Source: Acidobacteriaceae bacterium
GTDB lineage: Bacteria; Acidobacteriota; Terriglobia; Terriglobales; Acidobacteriaceae
Direction of reading: 5' to 3'
DNA length: 5,253 bases
Assembly: GCA_030044455.1 (NCBI GenBank)
Contig: JASHVU010000616.1
Span: forward strand, 1 to 5,253
Position numbers and translations under genes: made by a program. Shown here piece after piece: positions 1 to 5,136 of the stretch. The first letter of the stretch is position 1. Every line of letters starts with the position of its first letter. The notes beneath the pieces are model-generated. The model saw nothing but the letters and a program-made list of their open reading frames with translations, was not told where the DNA came from and did no database searches.

Positions 1-18
1 TTACAACTGTAGCCATAG

Positions 19-42
19 AGCCCGGGCGCGCAAAACCGGGCT
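19..42 (-). terminator. GC-rich hairpin after the miniprotein gene, weak terminator candidate
   Basis: AGCCCGG (19-25) and CCGGGCT (36-42) form a 7-bp stem with a 10-nt loop, 6 nt beyond the miniprotein stop codon. No T-run follows on either strand, so it is not a canonical intrinsic terminator. It may only stabilise the 3' end of the transcript. Confidence 0.3.
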
Positions 43-47
43 GCCCT

Positions 48-158
48 TCAATGCTTCCGGTGCTCGTCTCTCCACAGCATCACCAGGAACCACAGCATGA
101 AGCAGACTGCTATTGCTGCGGGCGCGAGCAGGAGAGAATCAGGGTGAATTGTGATCAT
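48..158 (-). CDS. Single-pass membrane miniprotein (36 aa), function unknown
   Basis: This is a short minus-strand reading frame with ATG at 158-156 and TGA at 50-48, 36 residues long. An AAGGAG Shine-Dalgarno sequence lies at 172-167, 8 nt before the ATG, which is near-ideal and the main reason to believe the gene. The product starts MITIHPDSLLLAPAA, continues as one hydrophobic stretch (about residues 9-29, including CFMLWFLVMLW) and ends in a charged, basic tail, WRDEHRKH. By the positive-inside rule this suggests one membrane helix with the C-terminus in the cytoplasm. I do not recognise a family: it lacks features I would expect of CydX, KdpF or CcoQ. It diverges from the yajC-secDF unit, so it has its own promoter (candidate at 277-304). 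Small bioenergetic or transporter subunits look like this, but so do other miniproteins. Function is not assigned. Confidence 0.6.
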   Translation of the reverse strand: MITIHPDSLLLAPAAIAVCFMLWFLVMLWRDEHRKH

Positions 159-201
159 CAGGTCGACTCCTTGCAAGTGGACAACGGCGCGAAGTTATGT
201 G

Positions 202-234
202 ATCGGCAGCTGAATTCAGGCCGAAGCTGCCGAT
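202..234. repeat. 9-bp perfect inverted repeat (hairpin) in the divergent intergenic region
   Basis: ATCGGCAGC (202-210) and GCTGCCGAT (226-234) are exact reverse complements around a 15-nt loop that itself contains TGAATTCA. A wider pair, TTATGTG (195-201) and CACATAA (274-280), encloses it. If the minus-strand promoter at 277-304 is real, this hairpin lies in the 5' untranslated region of the miniprotein mRNA. It could equally be a protein-binding operator. Confidence 0.5.
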
Positions 235-276
235 TGCATGTGCACGCGAACGATCCGCGCCAGCCTTGGGTCCCAC

Positions 277-304
277 ATAATCAGCAAACTCCCTTTCATG
301 TGAA
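277..304 (-). promoter_or_regulatory. Candidate sigma-70-type promoter for the miniprotein gene
   Basis: On the minus strand TTCACA (304-299; 5 of 6 to TTGACA) is followed after 16 nt by GATTAT (282-277; 4 of 6 to TATAAT). Transcription would begin near 270 and give an untranslated leader of about 110 nt before the ATG at 158. The -10 box overlaps the CACATAA half of an inverted repeat, which would suit a regulator. This is by consensus matching only. Confidence 0.35.
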
Positions 305-419
305 GAAAGCCTAAACATGGACGCAGGAATTCGTAAGGGATGGGAAACCGGTCTCAGTCTGGCCAGTAAACCCGGTCCAAAACTGGGGCTTGGCAGGCCC
401 TTTCGTGGGCCCGGCAACC

Positions 420-447
420 TTGACACGCAACCGGGCGCGCGTATCTT
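420..447 (+). promoter_or_regulatory. Candidate sigma-70-type promoter of the yajC-secD-secF unit
   Basis: A perfect TTGACA -35 box (420-425) is followed after 16 nt by TATCTT (442-447; 4 of 6 to TATAAT). Transcription would start near 453-456, about 305 nt upstream of yajC. It is the best promoter-like match I found upstream of the operon. The long distance to the first gene implies a long leader or a separate small RNA. Confidence 0.55.
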
Positions 448-454
448 ATCTTTC

Positions 455-760
455 TAGGTAATCTTTTCGGGTTCCGGGACGGGAAAGCGGCGGTTTGCGA
501 CGGGCTGCTCCTCTTCGCCGGGGACCGCAGGGAATACTGTGTCGAACAGGAAGCAGACGGCAGCAGGGACTTGTGTATTGGACGTGGTGGGTGCAACTTC
601 TCACTCCCCGGCCATCCGGCCCTCCTTCCAGAGCCTGGGCCGGTTTTACCGACGCCCGGGACCGTTCCCGGAGACAAACCTACTTCTCAGGTGCTCGCCG
701 CGGCGGGTGCGCCTGTGCCCCGAATGCGGCTTCAGAGTCCGCTCCCCGGGTGAGTAAAGG
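455..760 (+). other. Long GC-rich structured leader, or independent small RNA, upstream of yajC
   Basis: These roughly 300 bases follow the promoter at 420-447 and precede yajC. Visible pairings are GCCGGGGA (517-524) with TCCCCGGC (605-612); TCCGGGACGG (473-482) with CCGTTCCCGGA (662-672, one bulge); CCGGCCC (616-622) with GGGCCGG (637-643); and CCGGGA (656-661) with TCCCGG (666-671). Some exclude each other, which would allow alternative folds. All three forward frames are open over about 571-753, as expected of GC-rich non-coding DNA, and none has convincing protein character. I do not recognise an RNA family: the motifs I know for RNase P RNA, tmRNA and 6S RNA are not evident, and the SRP RNA core is incomplete. 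Confidence 0.35.
616..647 (+). terminator. Terminator-like hairpin inside the yajC leader
   Basis: CCGGCCC (616-622) pairs perfectly with GGGCCGG (637-643) around a 14-nt loop and is followed at once by TTTT (644-647). The T-run is short, so termination would be partial. It would end an RNA of about 190 nt started at the promoter at 420-447, or act as an attenuator for yajC-secD-secF. Confidence 0.4.
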
Positions 761-1090
761 ATGAACGTGGCAACAAGCTTGGCATTCATTTGGGCAACGC
801 CCGCGTCGGCGACCGGAGGCGGCATGTCTCTGCTTCTGCCCCTGCTGTTAATCCCCTTGCTTTATTTCCTGATGATCCGGCCACAGCAGAAGAAGCAGAG
901 GCAGTGGCAGCAGATGCTCTCCAGCATCAAGTCAGGCGATCGGGTGACTACGGCCGGCGGCATTCGCGGCACCATTCTTGCCATTAAAGATGACTCGTAC
1001 ATCCTGCGCGTGGCCCCTGACAATCTCAAAATTGAAGTGGCAAAGACTGCGATCGCCGCAGTGACCACCGAAGAAAAGTCCACATCGTAA
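761..1090 (+). CDS. yajC: YajC, preprotein translocase accessory subunit
   Basis: YajC is a small inner-membrane protein that associates with SecD-SecF and with the SecYEG translocon; its precise role is modest and not fully settled. The 109-residue product has a short N-terminus, one membrane helix at about 22-39 and a cytoplasmic domain with the family signature: FLMIRPQQKKQRQWQQML (36-53), SGDRVTTAGGIRG (58-70), then alternating strands to DNLKIEVAKTAIAAV (87-101). Length is typical. The ATG at 761 is chosen because GGTGA (749-753), complementary to the 16S rRNA tail, lies 7 nt upstream; the nearer AAAGG touches the ATG and would better serve an in-frame GTG at 767, so that start remains possible. 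It is the first gene of the yajC-secD-secF unit and is followed by a 164-nt gap. Confidence 0.95.
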   Translation: MNVATSLAFIWATPASATGGGMSLLLPLLLIPLLYFLMIRPQQKKQRQWQQMLSSIKSGDRVTTAGGIRGTILAIKDDSYILRVAPDNLKIEVAKTAIAAVTTEEKSTS

Positions 1091-1105
1091 ATGGGGGGCG
1101 CGAAT

Positions 1106-1214
1106 GCATTTTCTGAGTAGCTGTAGCCCGGAACCGGACCGCCCTGTTGACGCGACCACCAGGGAGCGGCGACCTTGGGAAGAACTGGAAAGGACACAGT
1201 AACTCAGAAAATGC
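1106..1214 (+). promoter_or_regulatory. Structured element between yajC and secD (13-bp outer stem with nested hairpin)
   Basis: GCATTTTCTGAGT (1106-1118) and ACTCAGAAAATGC (1202-1214) are exact 13-bp reverse complements 83 nt apart. Between them CCG-CCCTG (1139-1146) pairs with CAGGG-AG-CGG (1160-1169), leaving a 2-nt bulge and a 13-nt loop. Together they would make an extended RNA structure ending 40 nt before the secD start. There is no T-run, so this is not an intrinsic terminator. It could control secD translation or protect or process the mRNA. I do not recognise a riboswitch class. Confidence 0.5.
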
Positions 1215-1254
1215 CGTAGCACTCCGCATTGATGGAATTCGAAAAAGTGAACCC

Positions 1255-2901
1255 ATGAAGAAGAACCTCAAAAACAAAGTTGCTCTCATTTTTGCCGGTT
1301 TGCTGGTTTGCCTGTACGGCATTATCGGCACGCCTTCGGGATTTACCGGCAAAGCGTTGCTTGAGTCGATGACCAACCGCATTCATCTCGGCCTCGATCT
1401 GCAGGGTGGCGTACACCTGGTAGTGCAGGTCGAGGTGCTTGAGGCTGTCAGCGACGAAACTGACAGCGTCGTCGCCCGCGTGCAGCAGGACCTGAAGGCT
1501 GCGAATCTCACTTTTTCGCAGATCTACAAGCCCAAGCCGCTGTCCGAAGACCCGGTCACGCACAACAAGACTGGCAGGCCTGACCTGGTGGAAATTGACG
1601 GCATTCCTCCGGCGAGCTACAGCGCCGTGCAGTCCCTCCTTGATCAGAAGTACTCAAACGAGTACGACCTGAGCAGCTTGAATAACGACACCGCCATCAC
1701 GCTCACCATGAAGCCGCTGGTTGAGAAGGCCCTCGAGGAGAAGACTGTACAGCAAGAGATTGAGACCATCAACGACCGCGTGAATTCGCTGGGCGTGAGA
1801 GAGCCCAAAGTGGCTCCCTACAGCCTGGGCGCCAACCAGATACTGGTTGAGCTGCCGGGCATCAGCGACACCGACCAGGTCAAGCAGGCGATTCAATCCA
1901 CGGCGCGTCTTGAGGTCCACGCAGTAGTCGGCGGACCCTACCAGGATGAGCAGACGGCCCTCCAGGCCACCAACGGCGCGCTGCCGCCCGATCAGGAACT
2001 GGCCCACTACTCGGGCATCACCGGCGCCGAACAGGATTCGGTTTACGTGCTGCAGCGCACGCCCATCATCTCGGGCAGCGACTTCCGCTCAGCCGAACCC
2101 GGCACCAACCAGAACACCGGCCAGCAACAAGTCCGGTTTACTCTTACTGACGACGCCGGAAACCGCTTCTACGATTACACAAAGGACAACGTTGGCAAAT
2201 ACATGGCAGTCCTGATGGGCGGCCGCATCCGCTCGGTGGCCAGCATTAAGGAGCCGATTCACGATCAAGGCGATATTGAAGGCTCGTTCAGCCTGGCCGA
2301 GGTCGAGCAGCTTTCCAAGCTCCTCCAAACCGGCGCCCTGCCCGCATCGCTCGTCTTCCTTCAAGAGACCCAAGTGGGCGCGTCGCTGGGCGCTGATTCT
2401 ATCCACCAGGGCGTTACCGCCGCTATCGTTGGCGTGCTCGTGGTGATGGCCTTCATGCTCGTGTACTATCGGTCCTCGGGCATCAACGCCGACCTCGCGC
2501 TTTTTCTCAACCTTGTCATCCTGCTCGGTTTTATGGGCTACTCCGGCGCCACGCTCACGCTGCCGGGAATTGCCGGAGTGATTCTGACCATAGGTATGGG
2601 CGTCGATTCAAACGTGCTGATCTTCGAGCGCATTCGCGAGGAGATTCGCGCCGGCAAAGCCGCCTCGGCAGCAGTCGACCAGGGGTTCGCGCACGCATGG
2701 GTAACGATCGTCGATACGCACGTCACCACTATCGTCTCGGCGGCTATCCTGTTCCTCTTCGGCTCCGGCCCGGTGAAGGGATTTGCTGTAACCCTTACCT
2801 TTGGTCTGTTGGCCAACCTGTTCACCGCGGTCTATGTCTCGCGCGTCATCTTTGAGGCGCACCTGAACAAGCTCAAGCCGGGCGAGATGGTATCGATCTG
2901 A
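1255..2901 (+). CDS. secD: SecD, protein translocase subunit
   Basis: SecD with SecF forms an RND-type complex that uses the proton gradient to help draw exported proteins out of SecYEG on the periplasmic side. The 548-residue product has a first membrane helix at about 8-24; the conserved LGLDLQGGVHLV (45-56); a large periplasmic part with INDRVNSLGVREPKV (172-186) and ILVELPGI (196-203); LLQTGALPASL (356-366); and then five helices at about 385-405, 410-429, 437-457, 486-503 and 508-530. GMGVDSNVLIFERIREE (447-463) carries Asp451, matching the proton-pathway aspartate of the family. The reading frame extends upstream to a TTG at 1147, but those 36 residues look non-coding and the family begins at MKKN..., so ATG 1255 is chosen. 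Its Shine-Dalgarno site is poor (GTGA at 1247-1250). Length is within the usual range for a SecD separate from SecF. Confidence 0.96.
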   Translation: MKKNLKNKVALIFAGLLVCLYGIIGTPSGFTGKALLESMTNRIHLGLDLQGGVHLVVQVEVLEAVSDETDSVVARVQQDLKAANLTFSQIYKPKPLSEDPVTHNKTGRPDLVEIDGIPPASYSAVQSLLDQKYSNEYDLSSLNNDTAITLTMKPLVEKALEEKTVQQEIETINDRVNSLGVREPKVAPYSLGANQILVELPGISDTDQVKQAIQSTARLEVHAVVGGPYQDEQTALQATNGALPPDQELAHYSGITGAEQDSVYVLQRTPIISGSDFRSAEPGTNQNTGQQQVRFTLTDDAGNRFYDYTKDNVGKYMAVLMGGRIRSVASIKEPIHDQGDIEGSFSLAEVEQLSKLLQTGALPASLVFLQETQVGASLGADSIHQGVTAAIVGVLVVMAFMLVYYRSSGINADLALFLNLVILLGFMGYSGATLTLPGIAGVILTIGMGVDSNVLIFERIREEIRAGKAASAAVDQGFAHAWVTIVDTHVTTIVSAAILFLFGSGPVKGFAVTLTFGLLANLFTAVYVSRVIFEAHLNKLKPGEMVSI

Positions 2902-2906
2902 AAAAC

Positions 2907-3018
2907 AGCTTCTAGCTGCTAGCTTCTAGCTGCTGGCTCCTTTGCGGAATGACCAATGATTACGACTTCGCACGAAAAGAGCTGGAAGCTGGAAGCTAGT
3001 AGCTAATAGCCAGGAGAA
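2907..3018. repeat. Inverted arrays of degenerate 7-bp repeats between secD and secF
   Basis: The left arm (2907-2941) is five tandem heptads: AGCTTCT, AGCTGCT, AGCTTCT, AGCTGCT, GGCTCCT. The right arm (2977-3011) is five heptads in the opposite sense: AAGAGCT, GGAAGCT, GGAAGCT, AGTAGCT, AATAGCC; the next 7 nt, AGGAGAA (3012-3018), keep the register and supply the secF Shine-Dalgarno site. The core AGCT/AGCC recurs in nearly every unit, so the arms can fold back on each other around a 35-nt centre (2942-2976). The element begins 5 nt after the secD stop and fills the gap. It looks like a dispersed intergenic repeat that may also act as an mRNA structure. Confidence 0.75.
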
Positions 3019-3029
3019 AAAATCACGTG
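3012..3029 (+). promoter_or_regulatory. secF ribosome binding site, complementary to upstream CTCCT
   Basis: AGGAG at 3012-3016 lies 10 nt before the GTG start at 3027 and fixes that start. The last unit of the left heptad array contains CTCCT (2937-2941), its exact complement, so the site could be masked when the inverted arrays fold. Masking is inference. Confidence 0.6.
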
Positions 3030-3989
3030 GAACTGTTTCATGGCGTAAATGTGGACTGGCTGGGGAAGAAATGGTACTTCCTCGCCTTTTCATTGATCTT
3101 CAGCGTGGCCGGCATTATCTCGATGGGCATTCACTTCAAGCAGATTGGCAGCATTGTGCCCCTCGGTGTCGATTTCCGCGGCGGCACTGAACTGCGCGTG
3201 CAGTTCAAGCACTCGCCCGACATCACAAAAATCCGCCAGGCCGTGATCGCAACCGGCATTCATGACGCTCAAATCACCACCTTCGGCGATCCATCGAATG
3301 ACGAAGTCCTGATCAGCCTGCCCGAGCAGACCAACGAAAACGGTCTCGACACCGGCCGGCAGACCATTGTGAGCGCCCTTGCCAACCATTACGGCGATGC
3401 CGGCACGATCCGCGATACCCAGGTCGTTGGTCCCACCGTAGGCCATCAGCTCGAAGGGCAGGCCGGACGCGCGGTGATCTATTCCATGGCCGGAATGCTG
3501 GTTTATCTCTGGTTCCGTTTCCAGTTGATTTACGGCGTGGCCGCAGTCGTCGCCTGCTTCCATGACACGCTGATCACCCTTGGCGCATTCGCACTCACCG
3601 GCCGGGAAATCTCGCTCACCGTCATCGCCGCCATCCTTACGCTGGTCGGCTATTCCATGAACGATACCATCGTCGTCTTCGACCGCATCCGCGAGAATCT
3701 GCGCATCAGCCGCCGCGAGGCACTGCCCGTGCTGGTGAATCGCAGCATCAATCAGACGCTCAGCCGGACCGTGCTCACCTCGGGACTTACCTTCTTAACG
3801 GTCCTCTCTCTCTTTATCTTCGGCGGTGCCGTGCTGAACGGCTTTTCATTTGCACTTGTCGTAGGTATTCTTATCGGTACGTACTCGTCGATCGCGATCG
3901 CCGCGCCGATGCTGGTAGCCTGGCAGGAGTTCCGTGCAGGAAAAGGCAAGGCAGCTTCGCTTCCGGCCGCAAAAAGATCGAGAGCATAG
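3027..3989 (+). CDS. secF: SecF, protein translocase subunit
   Basis: SecF is the partner of SecD in the proton-driven export complex of the inner membrane. The 320-residue product shows a first helix at about 17-36; PLGVDFRGGTELRVQF (45-60); a periplasmic domain to about 130; the family turn VVGPTVGHQLEGQAGRAV (133-150); helices at about 148-165, 168-190 (with HD at 179-180) and 194-214; the hallmark GYSMNDTIVVFDRIREN (208-224); then INQTLSRTVLTS (241-252) and two more helices at about 247-266 and 271-293. Asp213 sits in the conserved intramembrane motif that corresponds to the SecD aspartate motif. The start is GTG, supported by AGGAG 10 nt upstream and by the family-like MELF opening. Length is normal. 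It is the last gene of the sec unit. Confidence 0.96.
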   Translation: MELFHGVNVDWLGKKWYFLAFSLIFSVAGIISMGIHFKQIGSIVPLGVDFRGGTELRVQFKHSPDITKIRQAVIATGIHDAQITTFGDPSNDEVLISLPEQTNENGLDTGRQTIVSALANHYGDAGTIRDTQVVGPTVGHQLEGQAGRAVIYSMAGMLVYLWFRFQLIYGVAAVVACFHDTLITLGAFALTGREISLTVIAAILTLVGYSMNDTIVVFDRIRENLRISRREALPVLVNRSINQTLSRTVLTSGLTFLTVLSLFIFGGAVLNGFSFALVVGILIGTYSSIAIAAPMLVAWQEFRAGKGKAASLPAAKRSRA

Positions 3990-3999
3990 AAATCAACGA

Positions 4000-4029
4000 T
4001 CGCGGGCGTATCGGAGCCATCACCCGCGA
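4000..4029 (+). other. Hairpin downstream of secF
   Basis: TCGCGGG (4000-4006) and CCCGCGA (4023-4029) form a 7-bp stem with a 16-nt loop, 11 nt after the secF stop. The nearest T-run is about 17 nt further on (4046-4050), too far for a normal intrinsic terminator. It may stabilise the mRNA end. Confidence 0.35.
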
Positions 4030-4115
4030 CAGTCAATTGGAACCCTTTTTGCCAGATCGCCATTTTCCCAGGTGTACGGGATAGTGCAATCTGGCATCGC
4101 ATCCGACCGGAACCC

Positions 4116-4151
4116 AAGTGCAGATTCTGCACAGGTATTGCAGCACTTTTT
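4116..4151 (+). promoter_or_regulatory. Palindrome and possible alternative terminator upstream of the TonB gene
   Basis: GTGCAG-ATT-CTGCAC (4118-4132) is a perfect 15-bp palindrome, the size of a typical dimeric-repressor operator. An exclusive alternative pairs AAGTGC (4116-4121) with GCACTT (4143-4148), ending in TTTTT (4147-4151), which would resemble a weak terminator for the secF transcript. TGCA recurs at 4085, 4119, 4128, 4139 and 4151, the last four 9-12 bp apart. The role is undecided: operator, terminator or chance. Confidence 0.35.
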
Positions 4152-4179
4152 GCACCGGAACCCGTGGTTCTGATAAAGT

Positions 4180-4185
4180 TTGACA
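4180..4185 (+). promoter_or_regulatory. Possible -35 box upstream of the TonB gene
   Basis: TTGACA (4180-4185) matches the -35 consensus exactly, about 90 nt before the start codon. No convincing -10 box lies at the right distance (TTCAGG at 17 nt, TTTCAG at 16 nt), so this is at most half a promoter or one that needs an activator. Confidence 0.25.
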
Positions 4186-4276
4186 CGCTTCCCGGAAAGG
4201 TTTTCAGGCTGGGAACAATTGCCGTTCACGCGGTGTCTAAAGTAGAGGTAAATCACACCCGAATTCGAGGCTGGCC

Positions 4277-4996
4277 ATGTTTGAAGATTCCACATTTGAA
4301 TCCGGCGGCAGGATCAAGACCAAGAGCAAGTATTGGATGATGGTCACGCTCATCACCAACGGCTCCATTTTGTTGCTGCTTATCCTGATTCCACTGATCT
4401 ACCCTGAGGCGCTTCCCAAGGAAGCCATGGCGACCCTGCTGGTTGCCCCGCCGCCACCTCCACCACCTCCGCCACCTCCTCCCCCGCCCGAGGTCCATAT
4501 CGTCCACGTGCAGTCTGAGTTGATGAACAATCAGCTCACGGCTCCCAGAACCATCCCCAAGAACATCCAGATGGTCAGTGAGAAAGAAGCTCCTCCCAGC
4601 AGCTTCGGCGTGGTCGGCAGCATGGGCGACTCAAACGGCGCCGAGGGTGGGGTGATGGGCAGCATCTTTGGAACCGCGGCCCCCAGGGTCAAGGAAGCCC
4701 CTCCGAAGAAAGTGAATATCTCGGCCGGCGTCGCAGTCGGCATGTTGCTGCAGAAGACTCAGCCCATCTATCCGCCCATTGCTAAGGCTGCGCGCGTGCA
4801 GGGCACCGTGGTGCTGCAGGCGACCATTTCCAAGTCCGGCACCATTGACAATCTTAAGGTTGTCAGCGGGCCGGCGATGTTGACCGGCGCCGCCCTCGAC
4901 GCGGTCCGCACTTGGCGCTACAGGCCCTACCTGCTCAACAATGAGCCGGTCGAAGTAGATACCACCATCAATGTGATCTTCACTTTGGGTGGATGA
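4277..4996 (+). CDS. TonB-family energy transducer
   Basis: TonB proteins sit in the inner membrane with an ExbB-ExbD motor and reach across the periplasm to power outer-membrane transporters. The 239-residue product has a cytoplasmic N-terminus of about 19 residues, one membrane anchor (about 20-42), a run of 14 consecutive prolines (58-71), a Gly/Ser-rich linker (about 106-132) and a C-terminal TonB domain (about 148-239): QPIYPPIAKAARVQGTVVLQ (162-181), SKSGTIDNLKVVSG (185-198), ALDAVRTWRYRPYLLNNEPV (206-225) and VDTTINVIF (227-235). GAGG (4267-4270) lies 6 nt before the ATG, supporting this start. An ExbB-like gene follows across an intrinsic terminator. Acidobacteria often carry several TonB paralogues, so its transporter partner cannot be named and I give no symbol. 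The proline run probably makes translation depend on EF-P (general knowledge). Confidence 0.93.
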   Translation: MFEDSTFESGGRIKTKSKYWMMVTLITNGSILLLLILIPLIYPEALPKEAMATLLVAPPPPPPPPPPPPPPEVHIVHVQSELMNNQLTAPRTIPKNIQMVSEKEAPPSSFGVVGSMGDSNGAEGGVMGSIFGTAAPRVKEAPPKKVNISAGVAVGMLLQKTQPIYPPIAKAARVQGTVVLQATISKSGTIDNLKVVSGPAMLTGAALDAVRTWRYRPYLLNNEPVEVDTTINVIFTLGG

Positions 4997-5007
4997 CGAG
5001 GTTCCTG

Positions 5008-5039
5008 GCTCCCTGGATTGCTCAGGGAGCTTTACTTTT
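5008..5039 (+). terminator. Intrinsic terminator after the TonB gene
   Basis: GCTCCCTG (5008-5015) pairs perfectly with CAGGGAGC (5023-5030) around a 7-nt loop and is followed by TTTACTTTT (5031-5039). It begins 11 nt after the TonB stop codon. This is the clearest terminator in the window and separates the TonB gene from the ExbB-like gene, unless read-through occurs. Confidence 0.85.
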
Positions 5040-5080
5040 GGCGCGGATGCGTCTCGGCAAGACTCGCATTCCTTGTAACC

Positions 5081-5096
5081 GCCCGCTGGAGCGGGC
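5081..5096 (+). other. Hairpin in the leader of the ExbB-like gene
   Basis: GCCCGC (5081-5086) and GCGGGC (5091-5096) form a 6-bp GC stem with a TGGA tetraloop. It is followed by an A-rich stretch, not a T-run, so it is not a forward terminator. A second, weaker stem, GGATGCG (5045-5051) with CGCATTCC (5065-5072, one bulge), precedes it. They may be leader structure for the downstream gene. Confidence 0.4.
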
Positions 5097-5121
5097 TCGA
5101 CTCAGATAAAAGAAACTCCTT

Positions 5122-5127
5122 AGGAGG
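5122..5127 (+). promoter_or_regulatory. Strong Shine-Dalgarno site fixing the ExbB-like start
   Basis: AGGAGG at 5122-5127 lies 9 nt before the GTG at 5137. The preceding CTCC (5116-5119) can pair with GGAG (5123-5126) across a 3-nt loop; such a 4-bp hairpin is weak. Confidence 0.7.
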
Positions 5128-5136
5128 AACGATTCA

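Noticed and set aside
1..16. Minus-strand ATG at 16-14 as the start of a further gene off the left edge
   Set aside because: Only five codons are visible and there is no ribosome binding site; it cannot be judged.
139..426. Minus-strand 95-codon frame overlapping the miniprotein gene upstream region
   Set aside because: It has no Shine-Dalgarno site, shows a composition typical of GC-rich non-coding DNA, and would overlap the better supported miniprotein start and its hairpins.
517..612. Resemblance to a small SRP RNA: AGGAAGCAG at 548-556 inside a stem-closed ~96-nt segment, with loosely similar flanks
   Set aside because: The conserved 5' strand of the SRP core (GUCAGG followed by a GGAA-type tetraloop stem) is missing before AGGAAGCAG, so the M-domain binding motif cannot form. 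A covariance-model search would decide.
539..757. 72-codon GTG frame ending 3 nt before yajC, with CPECG near its end and a weak AGGGA site upstream
   Set aside because: All three forward frames are open over much of this GC-rich stretch. The product is rich in Arg, Pro and Ser with no fold-like pattern, and a single CPxCG without a second cysteine pair is weak evidence for a zinc ribbon.
1147..1254. 36-residue N-terminal extension of SecD from a TTG start
   Set aside because: The extension covers the inverted-repeat element, has no ribosome binding site, and is unlike SecD N-termini, which begin just before the first membrane helix.
2949..2966. ATGACCAATGATTACG resembles the start of cloning-vector lacZ alpha (vector contamination?)
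   Set aside because: The match is short and imperfect (one extra base), and the flanks are the heptad arrays with no vector-like sequence.
420..4188. Shared 9-mer TTGACACGC at 420 and 4180 as a common regulatory element
   Set aside because: A 9-mer match between two intergenic regions of these lengths is expected by chance, and the second copy lacks a -10 box.
4207..4222. Possible sigma-54 promoter (GG ... GC) before the TonB gene
   Set aside because: The spacing between the GG and GC elements does not fit the required 10 nt in any register.
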